The notes under the pieces are model-generated. The model was not told the DNA's origin and ran no database searches. It saw only the letters and a program-made list of their open reading frames with translations. A DNA stretch of 42,665 nt from assembly GCA_944375905.1 (NCBI GenBank), contig CALWAS010000014.1, positions 1 to 42,665 on the forward strand, given 5' to 3'. The translations under genes and the position numbers were made by a program. Source of the DNA: an uncultured Bacilli bacterium. GTDB taxonomy: Bacteria; Bacillota_I; Bacilli_A; RFN20; CAG-826. Within the stretch, counting starts at the first letter, position 1, and every line of letters starts with the position of its first letter. This document shows, piece by piece, positions 23,589 through 31,214 of the stretch.

Positions 23589-24184
23589 CAGATTTTCCTT
23601 CTTCCTTCGAATGCCTTCTCGATCGTAAGGCCATCCGCGTAATCCAGCGAGGCGCCCATGGGAAGCCCATAGCCGAGCCGCGTTACCTTGACGCCGGTCG
23701 ATGCAAGCAGTTTCGAGATGTAGAGCGAAGTCGTTTCCCCTTCGAGGGTCGGGCTGAGCGCCAATATGACTTCCTCGAACCCCCCGGCTTTGACCCTATT
23801 CACGAGCGAGTCGATGCTAAGCCCTTCGGGCAATAGGCCCTTGCTCGGGGAAATGAGCCCGCCGAGAACATGGTAAAGGCCATGGTAGCCACCGGCCTTC
23901 TCGATGCTTCTCGCGTCGCGGTCCTCGCTTACCACGCATAGGAGCGAACGCTCTCGCGTTTCGTCATCGCACGAGGGACACTCGCCATTCTCTTCGTAAA
24001 GGCCGCAAGTCGGGCACTTCGAAATCTTCTCGCCGACCTCGGCGATGGATTTCGCGAATTCCTCGCGGTCCTCCCTTTCCATTCTCAAGACGGCATAGGC
24101 CATCCGCTCGGCGGTTTTGGCCCCGACGCCCGGGAGTTTCGAAAAAGAAAGGGAAAGATTTTCCAAGCTGGGCAGCCCTTTCAT
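23588..24184 (-). CDS. recR: recombination mediator RecR
   Basis: DNA repair protein of the RecFOR pathway, 198 residues. A helix-hairpin-helix (about 12-30, LPGVGAKTAERMAY), a four-cysteine zinc finger (C57, C60, C69, C72) and a Toprim domain (SLLCVVSEDRDARSIEK onward, with GVKVTRLGYGLPMG near the C-terminus) are all present and in the usual order. Start and stop overlap neighbours by single bases (TAATG upstream, TGATG downstream). Confidence 0.95.
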   Translation of the reverse strand: MKGLPSLENLSLSFSKLPGVGAKTAERMAYAVLRMEREDREEFAKSIAEVGEKISKCPTCGLYEENGECPSCDDETRERSLLCVVSEDRDARSIEKAGGYHGLYHVLGGLISPSKGLLPEGLSIDSLVNRVKAGGFEEVILALSPTLEGETTSLYISKLLASTGVKVTRLGYGLPMGASLDYADGLTIEKAFEGRRKI

Positions 24185-24489
24185 TAGAAGGGAAGGGCTC
24201 CTTTTTGACCGGTTATGCGCTCGTCGATGGCTTCGCCTTCGGCCTTGATTTGCTCAAGGCCGTCGTTGATGGCCATGGCGATCGTTTCCTCGAGCATGTC
24301 CTTGTTGTCGGGATCGATCGCATCCTTGTCGATATCGATTTTCACGATGGAACGGTCGCCTTTCATCGTGACGGTCACCATCCCCGCTTTCGAGATGGTG
24401 AACTCTTTGTTGTTCAGCTCTTCATGGGCTCTCTGAAGCTCGCGTTGCATGCGTTGGGCTTGCATGAGCATCTGCTGCATTTGATTCAT
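24184..24489 (-). CDS. ebfC: YbaB/EbfC nucleoid-associated protein
   Basis: Small DNA-binding protein of 101 residues, with a methionine- and glutamine-rich N-terminal helix (MNQMQQMLMQAQRMQRELQ) and the family core VTVTMKGDRSIVKIDID followed by a C-terminal helix. It is usually cotranscribed with dnaX and recR, as here. AAGGAG lies in the 13-base gap before its ATG. Confidence 0.94.
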   Translation of the reverse strand: MNQMQQMLMQAQRMQRELQRAHEELNNKEFTISKAGMVTVTMKGDRSIVKIDIDKDAIDPDNKDMLEETIAMAINDGLEQIKAEGEAIDERITGQKGALPF

Positions 24490-24502
24490 TTTTCTTTCTC
24501 CT

Positions 24503-26305
24503 TCATTCCACGGTGGGTATGTTTGGCTTAGCTTCGCCTTTGGCGGGCAGGGTCTGCGAGCGGAGGCGCGAATAGTAGACCTTCATGATGTTGCTCCGGT
24601 CGTTCGGGCCGAGCGAATAGACGAAGACCTTGCGTCCGAGCAGCACCTGAACGACTTCCTCGATTCCCTTTTGGTTGGCCTTCAGGTTGGCTTTGTCCTT
24701 TAGCCGCTCGAAGTCGTAGGTCAGAATGAGGGCCTCCGAGGAAAGGCAGAACGGATTCGCCTGGATGAGCAGGTCGGCCATCCCGGATAGATCGGGATCG
24801 TCCCGTATCGAATCGAGCCTTCTCCAGACGTCGCAGAGATCCTTTCGCTCGCGTTTGTTGCCATTCACGATGATGGCTATGAGATCGTCGTCGCTAAGAA
24901 GGTAGGATTCGCCAGTAAGGGCAAGATGTGGGTGCGGGATCTTGCTCGGGTCTATTTTGGGAAGCGGCTTGGCCTCGACCTTGGGTTCCTTTTTGGGCTC
25001 GGGCACCGGCTCGGGTTTTTCTTCTTCCTCGTCAGGCTCGAAGAGGAATGGGGGCGGCTCGGAAATGGACTTCTCTTCCTTTTTCGGTTGCGGTTCCGTC
25101 TTGGCCGGCGCCTCGAGCGGAGCAGCTTCCTTTTCGGCTTGAGCGGTCTCCGCCTTCTCTATTTTCTTAGCAGTGACCTTTTGAGCGGTGGACGGGCTCG
25201 GGATCTCGGCTCCAAGCAACATGTATGTGTCGTCGATTGCCGCGAGCTTAAGAAGCGTAAGCTCGAAAAGGGACCGCACATCCGTGATGAATTTGTAGGA
25301 ATTCTGAGCGGCGAGCAATTCGTCTATTGCCTTGAGAAGATGGGTAACGTCGATTTTTCCAGCCAAGGACAAAGCTTCGCTTTCATCGAGCATTCTAAGC
25401 AAAGACGCCTCGTGGCTTTTCTCATAGACGAGAACGTCGCGGAAGATGGCGATTAGGTCGCTCGTCAGGCGGCGGAAATCGATTCCCTTCAAGGCGTAGG
25501 CATCGATTTTTCCCATGACCCTTGGCAAATCGTTGGCAAGGAGGGATTCAATGAGATCGACTTTCTCTTCTTTGGAGGCAAGGCCGTATATGGTGAGGAC
25601 GTCATCCTCGGAAAGGGTCGTGCCGCTATAGGCTAGCGTTTGATCGAGGATAGAGTAGGCGTCGCGCATGCCACCATCGGCTAGTGAGGTTATCGCGCCG
25701 ATTGCTTCTTGGGAGTAGGTAACCCCTTCCTTTTTGAGCACCTCGACGAGCTTCGATTCGATTTCCTCGTCGGTCAACTTGGCGAAATCGAAGCGTTGGC
25801 AACGGCTCAGGATGGTTGGAAGAACCTTATGCGGCTCGGTGGTGCAAAGGATGAACACCACGTTGGCCGGCGGCTCCTCAAGAGTCTTCAATAGGGCGTT
25901 GAAAGCGCCGGTGGACATCATGTGGACTTCGTCGATGATGTAGACCTTGTACCTTCCTTTGATCGGTGCGTACTTGATTTTGTCTATCAGCTCCCGAACT
26001 TGGTCGACGCCGTTATTGGAGGCCGCGTCGATTTCTATCACGTCAGGGTGCGAGCCTTCGGAAATCGAGGTGCAGTTCGAGCACTTGTTGCATTGGCATC
26101 CGATTCCTTCTTCGCAGTCGAGGGCCTTGGCAAAAAGGCGGGCCATCGAAGTTTTTCCGGTTCCTCGCGGGCCGGCGAAGAGATAGGCATGGGCGATCTT
26201 TCCGCTTCGAAGGGCGTTTTGGAGGGTGCCGACGACTGGCTTTTGGCCAGCCACTTCCCCGAAAGTCTGGGGTCTGTACTTTAGATAAAGGGCTTTGTAG
26301 GACAT
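24503..26305 (-). CDS. dnaX: DNA polymerase III subunit tau/gamma
   Basis: Clamp-loader ATPase of 600 residues. Walker A lies at 45-52 (GPRGTGKT), a zinc-binding cysteine set at C64, C72, C75 and C78, Walker B in YIIDEVHMM, and the SRC motif in ILSRCQRFDF. An Ala/Glu/Pro/Lys-rich linker (about 385-465) leads to a C-terminal tau-specific domain. It begins the seven-gene minus-strand operon dnaX-ebfC-recR-tmk-holB-ricT-rsmI. The ATG lies only 8 bases after a perfect TATAAT and has no Shine-Dalgarno, suggesting a leaderless message. Confidence 0.95.
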   Translation of the reverse strand: MSYKALYLKYRPQTFGEVAGQKPVVGTLQNALRSGKIAHAYLFAGPRGTGKTSMARLFAKALDCEEGIGCQCNKCSNCTSISEGSHPDVIEIDAASNNGVDQVRELIDKIKYAPIKGRYKVYIIDEVHMMSTGAFNALLKTLEEPPANVVFILCTTEPHKVLPTILSRCQRFDFAKLTDEEIESKLVEVLKKEGVTYSQEAIGAITSLADGGMRDAYSILDQTLAYSGTTLSEDDVLTIYGLASKEEKVDLIESLLANDLPRVMGKIDAYALKGIDFRRLTSDLIAIFRDVLVYEKSHEASLLRMLDESEALSLAGKIDVTHLLKAIDELLAAQNSYKFITDVRSLFELTLLKLAAIDDTYMLLGAEIPSPSTAQKVTAKKIEKAETAQAEKEAAPLEAPAKTEPQPKKEEKSISEPPPFLFEPDEEEEKPEPVPEPKKEPKVEAKPLPKIDPSKIPHPHLALTGESYLLSDDDLIAIIVNGNKRERKDLCDVWRRLDSIRDDPDLSGMADLLIQANPFCLSSEALILTYDFERLKDKANLKANQKGIEEVVQVLLGRKVFVYSLGPNDRSNIMKVYYSRLRSQTLPAKGEAKPNIPTVE

Positions 26306-26313
26306 TCGTTAGG

Positions 26314-26369
26314 ATTATATCCGCCATGGCCACCTCCTTCCATAAAGGAAGGGGCGCGGGTGTTATAAT
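26314..26369. promoter_or_regulatory. divergent promoters of dnaX and prfA
   Basis: Minus strand: TATAAT at 26314-26319, 8 bases before the dnaX ATG. Plus strand: extended -10 TGTTATAAT at 26361-26369, 11 bases before the prfA ATG. Both are perfect hexamers that point away from each other, with a small CCTTC/GAAGG inverted repeat between them. No -35 boxes stand out. Confidence 0.7.
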
Positions 26370-26380
26370 GCCCGGGCTTT

Positions 26381-27451
26381 ATGATGGAAGAAACGATGAG
26401 GAACCGCCTTGAGGCGGTAAAGAAGAGATTCAAGGAAATCGAGGACGAGCTTTCGGATGTCGACATCGGAAACGACATCAAGCGGCTAACCGAGCTTTCG
26501 AAGGAAAGGGCGAGCCTCGAGAAGACGAACGAGGAGTACGCCGAGTATTTGAAACTCGAAAGCGACCTCAAGGACATCGACGAATCGAGCGACCCGGAAC
26601 TGGCCGAGCTCATGAAGGAAGAGAGGAAGCGCATTGTCTCCGAAATGGATAGGATGGAGAAAAGCTTCGAAACGGAACTCATTCCTGAGGATCCGAACGA
26701 CAAGAAGAACATCATCGTCGAAATCAGAGGCGCGGTCGGAGGCGACGAGGCCAACCTTTTCGCCGGCGATCTCGAAAGGATGTACGTCCGTTACGCGGAA
26801 AGCCAGGGCTGGAAAGTCAAATACATCGATAGCGAAGAGGGGGCTGCGGGCGGCTATTCCTATGTGTCGTTCATGATCAAGGGAGAAAACGTCTACTCCA
26901 AATTGAAGTTCGAAAGCGGTGCCCATCGCGTCCAACGCGTGCCGAAGACCGAGGCTTCGGGCCGCATCCACACCTCGACGGCGACGGTTCTCGTGATGCC
27001 GGAGGCCGAGGAAGTCGATGTCAAGATCGCGCCAAGCGACCTCAAAATAGATACCTACCGTTCCCAAGGCGCCGGCGGGCAGAACGTCAACAAGACCGAA
27101 TCGGCCGTCCGCATTACCCACATCCCGACTGGCATCGTCGTTTCCTGCCAGACCGAGAAGGCCCAGCTCCAGAACAAGGAAATCTGCATGCAGATGATCA
27201 GGGCCAAAGTCCATGATTATTACCAATCGAAAATCGACGAAGCCCGTTCGAGCGAGCGAAAGCTCAAGGTCGGGACCGGGGAGCGGTCGGAGAAGATCAG
27301 GACCTACAACTATCCCCAGAACCGGGTTACCGACCATCGAATCGGCTTTACCGTGAACACCCTCGATCGGGTGATGGAAGGGGAGCTCGAGCCGATCATC
27401 GACGCCCTAATCCACTTTGATCAGGAGCAAAAGCTCCTCGAAATGAAATGA
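26381..27451 (+). CDS. prfA: peptide chain release factor 1
   Basis: Terminates translation at UAA and UAG. The 356-residue protein has an N-terminal coiled domain, the codon-recognition region RVQRVPKTEASGRIHTS (PxT-type tripeptide, here PKT, typical of RF1 rather than the SPF of RF2), and the GGQ catalytic loop near residue 232 ([15 protein letters not shown]). ATG 26381 or the adjacent ATG 26384 may serve as start; neither has a Shine-Dalgarno and both follow an extended -10 closely. It overlaps prmC by ATGA, the enzyme that methylates its GGQ glutamine. Confidence 0.96.
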   Translation: MMEETMRNRLEAVKKRFKEIEDELSDVDIGNDIKRLTELSKERASLEKTNEEYAEYLKLESDLKDIDESSDPELAELMKEERKRIVSEMDRMEKSFETELIPEDPNDKKNIIVEIRGAVGGDEANLFAGDLERMYVRYAESQGWKVKYIDSEEGAAGGYSYVSFMIKGENVYSKLKFESGAHRVQRVPKTEASGRIHTSTATVLVMPEAEEVDVKIAPSDLKIDTYRSQGAGGQNVNKTESAVRITHIPTGIVVSCQTEKAQLQNKEICMQMIRAKVHDYYQSKIDEARSSERKLKVGTGERSEKIRTYNYPQNRVTDHRIGFTVNTLDRVMEGELEPIIDALIHFDQEQKLLEMK

Positions 27452-28290
27452 CAATCGGCGAGGCTTACCACAAATACGCTTTGGCGGCCAAGGAAAAAGG
27501 AATCTTCTCCCAGGACGTGAGGCTCATTTTCGTCCATTTCGAGGGACTTGTTTCCCAGCTTGACGTCATTACGGAGAAAGACCGCCCGGTCAAAGACGAG
27601 GCAGCCCTCGAAAAAGCGATGGAACGCCTACTTGCGGGAGAGCCGGTCGAATACATAACGGGAAGGGCCTCCTTTCTTACGCGGACCCTGAAAGTCGATC
27701 CGCGGGTGCTTATACCAAGAATCGAAACCGAAGAGCTAGTGGCCATCTTCAGCGAGAGAATAGCCGACTATTTCAACCCGAAGAACATGCTGGCCGTTGC
27801 CGACATCGGGACCGGATCCGGATGCATAGCGATGGCGGTCAAGGACAGCTTTCCGAATTTCCTCGTCTATGCCTCGGACATTTCGCGGGGGGCTCTTGAG
27901 GTCGCAAGGGAAAACTTCGCCGATGCTAATGAGCAAATCACTCTTCTAGAAGGGGACTCGCTCGAGCCTTACGTCAGAAGCGGGCGAAAGCTCGACGTGA
28001 TAATTTCAAATCCTCCTTACATTACCGAAGGGGAGTATGTCCAGCCATCCGTTAGGAACTTCGAGCCGGATTCCTCTTTGTTTTTTCATGAGGACAGCAA
28101 TGTCTACAAATCGATAATCGAGAACCTCGATAGCGTGAGAAAAGGGCCGATCGTCCTCTTCTTCGAGATATCCCCCGAGCTCGTCGGCTACCTGGGGAAG
28201 CTCATGTCGGACAACCTCCGCAATTATTCCTATGAGTTCATCGAGGACAGCAACGGATTCACCAGGTTCCTATTGGTGGATGTAGACTAA
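27448..28290 (+). CDS. prmC: release factor glutamine methyltransferase
   Basis: Methylates the glutamine of the GGQ loop in RF1 and RF2 with S-adenosylmethionine. The 280-residue protein has an N-terminal helical substrate domain, motif I ADIGTGSGCIAMAV, and the glutamine-binding NPPYI motif (ISNPPYITEGEY). Length and order are typical. It starts inside the prfA stop codon, so enzyme and substrate are translationally coupled. Confidence 0.95.
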   Translation: MTIGEAYHKYALAAKEKGIFSQDVRLIFVHFEGLVSQLDVITEKDRPVKDEAALEKAMERLLAGEPVEYITGRASFLTRTLKVDPRVLIPRIETEELVAIFSERIADYFNPKNMLAVADIGTGSGCIAMAVKDSFPNFLVYASDISRGALEVARENFADANEQITLLEGDSLEPYVRSGRKLDVIISNPPYITEGEYVQPSVRNFEPDSSLFFHEDSNVYKSIIENLDSVRKGPIVLFFEISPELVGYLGKLMSDNLRNYSYEFIEDSNGFTRFLLVDVD

Positions 28291-28294
28291 GCAC

Positions 28295-28900
28295 ATGCTT
28301 TTGCAAGAAGAAATCAACTTGGCCGGCAAAGCCATGCGCGACGGCAAGATTGCCGTTTTCCCGACAGAGACCGTTTATGGAATTGGAGTGGTCTTTGATA
28401 GCGAAATCGCCTACAAAAACCTCGTAAAAATTAAGAAAAGATCGCCAGATAAGCCGTTTTCTATGATGTTTGAGTCCGTTTCCCAAGCCGAGCGCTTCAT
28501 TGTGGCGGACCCGAGACGCATCGCTCTAATGGAAGCTTTCTTGCCTGGACAGGTCACCTTTTTGGCCAAGGCCAGACTCCCGATCCCGCACTCTTGCGAT
28601 CTCGGAACCGGCGTCATCGGAATCAGGGTCCCCGCTAGCGAAACGGCAGCCGGCGTCATTATGAGCTGCGGAAAGCCGTGCCTCGTGACTAGCGCGAACA
28701 TCGCCGGCAAGCCATCGGCTCTGAGCTTGGAGGAGGCCAAGGCGTATTTCCCGGAAGGAGTCGCGGCCTTTGTGCACGGCGAATGCTCTTCCAAGCTGGC
28801 GACGACGATCATCGACATCACCGGCGACGAGCCAAGACTCGTTCGCCAAGGGGCGGTCAGCCTCGAGACGGTTAACGAAGAGTGGAGGAAACTCGGATGA
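28295..28900 (+). CDS. L-threonylcarbamoyladenylate synthase (TsaC-type)
   Basis: YrdC/Sua5 domain protein of 201 residues that makes threonylcarbamoyl-AMP for the t6A37 modification of ANN-decoding tRNAs. The N-terminal stretch FPTETVYGIG, the KKRSPDKPF loop and LVTSANIAGKPSAL are conserved family landmarks. The C-terminal Sua5 domain is absent, so it is the short TsaC form. It follows prmC by 4 bases. The prfA-prmC-ywlC(tsaC)-rpiB order is shared with many Firmicutes. Confidence 0.93.
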   Translation: MLLQEEINLAGKAMRDGKIAVFPTETVYGIGVVFDSEIAYKNLVKIKKRSPDKPFSMMFESVSQAERFIVADPRRIALMEAFLPGQVTFLAKARLPIPHSCDLGTGVIGIRVPASETAAGVIMSCGKPCLVTSANIAGKPSALSLEEAKAYFPEGVAAFVHGECSSKLATTIIDITGDEPRLVRQGAVSLETVNEEWRKLG

Positions 28901-29334
28901 AAATTGCCATCGGAAGCGACCACGCTGGGTTCAGGCTCAAAGAGTTGCTCAAGAACCATCTTTTGGCCAAGGGATACGAAGTGGTCGATTGCGGAACCGA
29001 CAACGGCGACATATCGGTCGATTACCCCATTTACGGGGAAAAAGTCGGACGCGCGGTGAGCGGCGGGGAAGCTTCCTATGGCGTTGTTTGCTGCGGGTCG
29101 GCCATCGGGATTTCGATTGCCGCCAACAAGGTCGGCGGAATCCGTTGCGGAATCGCCTATAACGATGACGTGGCAAGGCTCATGAGAGAACACAACAACG
29201 CCAATGTCATTGCCTTTGGCGAGCGGGAAATGGACGAATCGGATTGCGTTAGGCGGCTCGACATTTTCCTATCGACGCCGTTTGCAGGCGGAAGACATGA
29301 GCGCCGGGTCAAGGAGCTCGATGATATTTCCTGA
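28897..29334 (+). CDS. rpiB: ribose-5-phosphate isomerase B
   Basis: Interconverts ribose 5-phosphate and ribulose 5-phosphate. The 145-residue protein begins KIAIGSDHAGFRLKE, carries DYP after the second strand, a catalytic cysteine in VVCCGSAIGISIAANK (relatives usually have CGTGIG or CGSGIG), and HNNANVIAFGER. ATG 28897 was preferred over an upstream GTG because it overlaps the TsaC stop (ATGA) with GGAGG 8 bases before it. A weak GC hairpin with T-run lies about 35 bases after its stop. Confidence 0.93.
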   Translation: MKIAIGSDHAGFRLKELLKNHLLAKGYEVVDCGTDNGDISVDYPIYGEKVGRAVSGGEASYGVVCCGSAIGISIAANKVGGIRCGIAYNDDVARLMREHNNANVIAFGEREMDESDCVRRLDIFLSTPFAGGRHERRVKELDDIS

Positions 29335-29363
29335 TATTTCGTCGCTTTCTTTCCTTTGGTGAG

Positions 29364-29369
29364 TATATA
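29364..29369 (+). promoter_or_regulatory. -10-like box of comFA
   Basis: TATATA lies 5 bases before GTG 29375. No convincing -35 is visible. The match to the consensus is modest. Confidence 0.35.
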
Positions 29370-29393
29370 GGGGCGTGGTAGCCCCTTTTCTTT
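29370..29393 (+). terminator. terminator-like hairpin overlapping the comFA start
   Basis: GGGGC (29370-29374) pairs with GCCCC (29381-29385) around GTGGTA, followed by TTTTCTTT. It could end the prfA-prmC-tsaC-rpiB transcript. The comFA GTG is in the loop, so a transcript beginning at that GTG would lack the 5' arm. Confidence 0.5.
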
Positions 29394-30535
29394 GCCCGCG
29401 CTGCGGAAATGACGATCCGCGTTCTTTTGGCGTGAGAAACGGGAAGCCCTATTGTCGGAAATGCCTTCCCTTTTCCGGCGACCCCGCCCCGCCTAGGGAA
29501 GTTCCGCCGGCCGAGCCCCGCTTGGATCTTTCCTATTCGCTTTCAAGCGAGCAGAAAAGGATTTCAAATCGCCTGATTTCGAATTTCGTAGTCGGAAAAG
29601 ACACACTGGTCCATGCCGTTTGCGGGGCTGGGAAGACGGAACTGTCCTATGGGGTCATAGCCTCCGCCCTTTCGAGGGGAGGACAGGTTGGCTTCGCCCT
29701 CCCGCGCCGCGATGTCGTGATCGAGCTCTTCTCGCGGATAAAGGAGGCATTTCCGAACAACGAATGCATTGCCGTCTATGGCGGGCACCATGAAAAACTG
29801 ACTGGCGACATCGTCGTTCTTACTACCCATCAGCTCTTCCGCTACGAGCGTTATTTCGACCTTCTCGTCATGGACGAGATCGATGCTTTCCCTTTTAGGG
29901 GAAACCAGACGCTTCATTCCTTCTTCGAAAAAAGCGCCCGCGGGAGAATCGTCTTGCTGACGGCAACCCCTTCCGATGAACTAATCAAAGAATTTTCCAT
30001 GGGAAACAGGGAGGTCCTGGAACTCCGGACAAGGTTCCATCGCCACCCGATGCCGGTTCCCGAGGTGGTCTATTTTCCATCGGCTCTTGTTTCGGCCTAC
30101 CTTGTCCCCAAGCTCAGGGCCTTCCAGAAAGAAGGAAAGCCGTGCCTTGTCTTCGTTTCATCCAAGGCTGGGGCCGAAAGGCTATACGGACAGCTGCGCT
30201 TTTTCGTTCCGAACGGGTCCTTCGTCCATAGCGAAGATCCGCTTAGGGAAAAGAAGATATCTCTTTTCAAAAGCGGTCGCTTGTCATATCTCGTCACGAC
30301 ATCGGTCCTCGAACGGGGAGTGACCGTCGCGAACTTGCAAGTCATCGTCGTCGATAGCGACCACGAGCGGATTTACGACAAGGCCGCTCTCGTCCAGATT
30401 GCCGGTAGGGCTGGAAGAAAGAAGAAGTTCCCGGGCGGAGAGGTCATCTTCGTCGCGGAAAAGGCGACCAAATCGATGGTCGAAGCGATCAAGGAGATAA
30501 AGAAAAGCAATGAGTTTTTGCTTAAATTGCCTTAA
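29375..30535 (+). CDS. comFA: ComFA-like DNA helicase/translocase
   Basis: Late-competence ATPase thought to drive single-stranded DNA uptake during transformation. The 386-residue protein has an N-terminal zinc finger (C7, C10, C27, C30), Walker A in CGAGKTEL, the DEAD-box variant MDEIDAFP, motif III LLTATPS and the C-terminal helicase motifs TSVLERGVTV and QIAGRAGRK. It is somewhat shorter than Bacillus ComFA. GTG 29375 is the start, with no Shine-Dalgarno. comFC follows with a 26-base overlap. No other competence genes are seen, so uptake ability is not established here. Confidence 0.9.
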   Translation: MVAPFLCPRCGNDDPRSFGVRNGKPYCRKCLPFSGDPAPPREVPPAEPRLDLSYSLSSEQKRISNRLISNFVVGKDTLVHAVCGAGKTELSYGVIASALSRGGQVGFALPRRDVVIELFSRIKEAFPNNECIAVYGGHHEKLTGDIVVLTTHQLFRYERYFDLLVMDEIDAFPFRGNQTLHSFFEKSARGRIVLLTATPSDELIKEFSMGNREVLELRTRFHRHPMPVPEVVYFPSALVSAYLVPKLRAFQKEGKPCLVFVSSKAGAERLYGQLRFFVPNGSFVHSEDPLREKKISLFKSGRLSYLVTTSVLERGVTVANLQVIVVDSDHERIYDKAALVQIAGRAGRKKKFPGGEVIFVAEKATKSMVEAIKEIKKSNEFLLKLP

Positions 30536-31148
30536 CGAGTTTACTGAGGCCAGCTGGAGCGATCTCTTCCTTCCGCCGATTCTGTGCCCCTCTTGTTATA
30601 GAAGCCTCAAGCCGCGGTTCAGCGCTTTTCGCCTCGATGGCAAAAAAGCTTACTCTCTCTATCCCTATAGCGAGGCTTTCCGCAACCTCCTCTATCGCTT
30701 CAAGGGGTGCTACGATTTAGCCTTAGCGCCCGTTTTCCTATGCAAAACGCGTATTTTCCTTCGATTTTTCTTCTCGTCGTACGTTTTGGTTCCGGCCCCC
30801 AGCAACGAAGAAGACGACATTAAGCGCGGCTTTAACCATGTCCATGAAATATTCAAGGAACTCGGCCTTCCGATGTCGAAGGCCATCGCCAAGACGACGC
30901 GCTTCAAGCAAGCCGGCAGCAGCCGGGAGGAGCGCTTGAAGGTCGCCGAAAGGCTAGCCCTGGTCGATGCCTCCGGGCTTAAGGGGAGGAAGGTCTTGTT
31001 CGTCGATGACGTGATCACGACCGGCTCGACGGCCAGGGCCTGCCGGGCCCTAATCGAGGAAGCGGGGGCCAAGGAAGTCTCGTTTTTCTTTCTTTCCATG
31101 GTTCAAAAGGACCGGGAAAATAGCATTCATCGGCCTTTTTCGCCATAA
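30510..31148 (+). CDS. comFC: ComFC-like phosphoribosyltransferase-fold protein
   Basis: Late-competence protein of 212 residues with an N-terminal cysteine cluster (CLNC near 5-8 and CPSC near 27-30, a probable zinc site) and a C-terminal phosphoribosyltransferase domain with the PRPP-binding motif VLFVDDVITTGSTA. ComFC works with ComFA in DNA uptake in Bacillus and relatives. It is translated from inside the comFA 3' end, a strong sign of one operon. Confidence 0.9.
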   Translation: MSFCLNCLNEFTEASWSDLFLPPILCPSCYRSLKPRFSAFRLDGKKAYSLYPYSEAFRNLLYRFKGCYDLALAPVFLCKTRIFLRFFFSSYVLVPAPSNEEDDIKRGFNHVHEIFKELGLPMSKAIAKTTRFKQAGSSREERLKVAERLALVDASGLKGRKVLFVDDVITTGSTARACRALIEEAGAKEVSFFFLSMVQKDRENSIHRPFSP

Positions 31149-31156
31149 GCGTTCGG

Positions 31157-31185
31157 TTGGCATCGTGCGCGCATGATGGTATTAT
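31157..31185 (+). promoter_or_regulatory. secA promoter with palindromic spacer
   Basis: TTGGCA (31157-31162), 17-base spacer, TATTAT (31180-31185) with an upstream TG (extended -10). The 18 bases at 31161-31178 form a palindrome with 8 of 9 pairs matching around TGCGCGCA. Unlike most first genes here, secA has a leader of about 23 bases with a GAGGT ribosome site. Confidence 0.7.
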
Positions 31186-31214
31186 CTAACGCGGTTTTTT
31201 ATCGAGGTAGTTAA

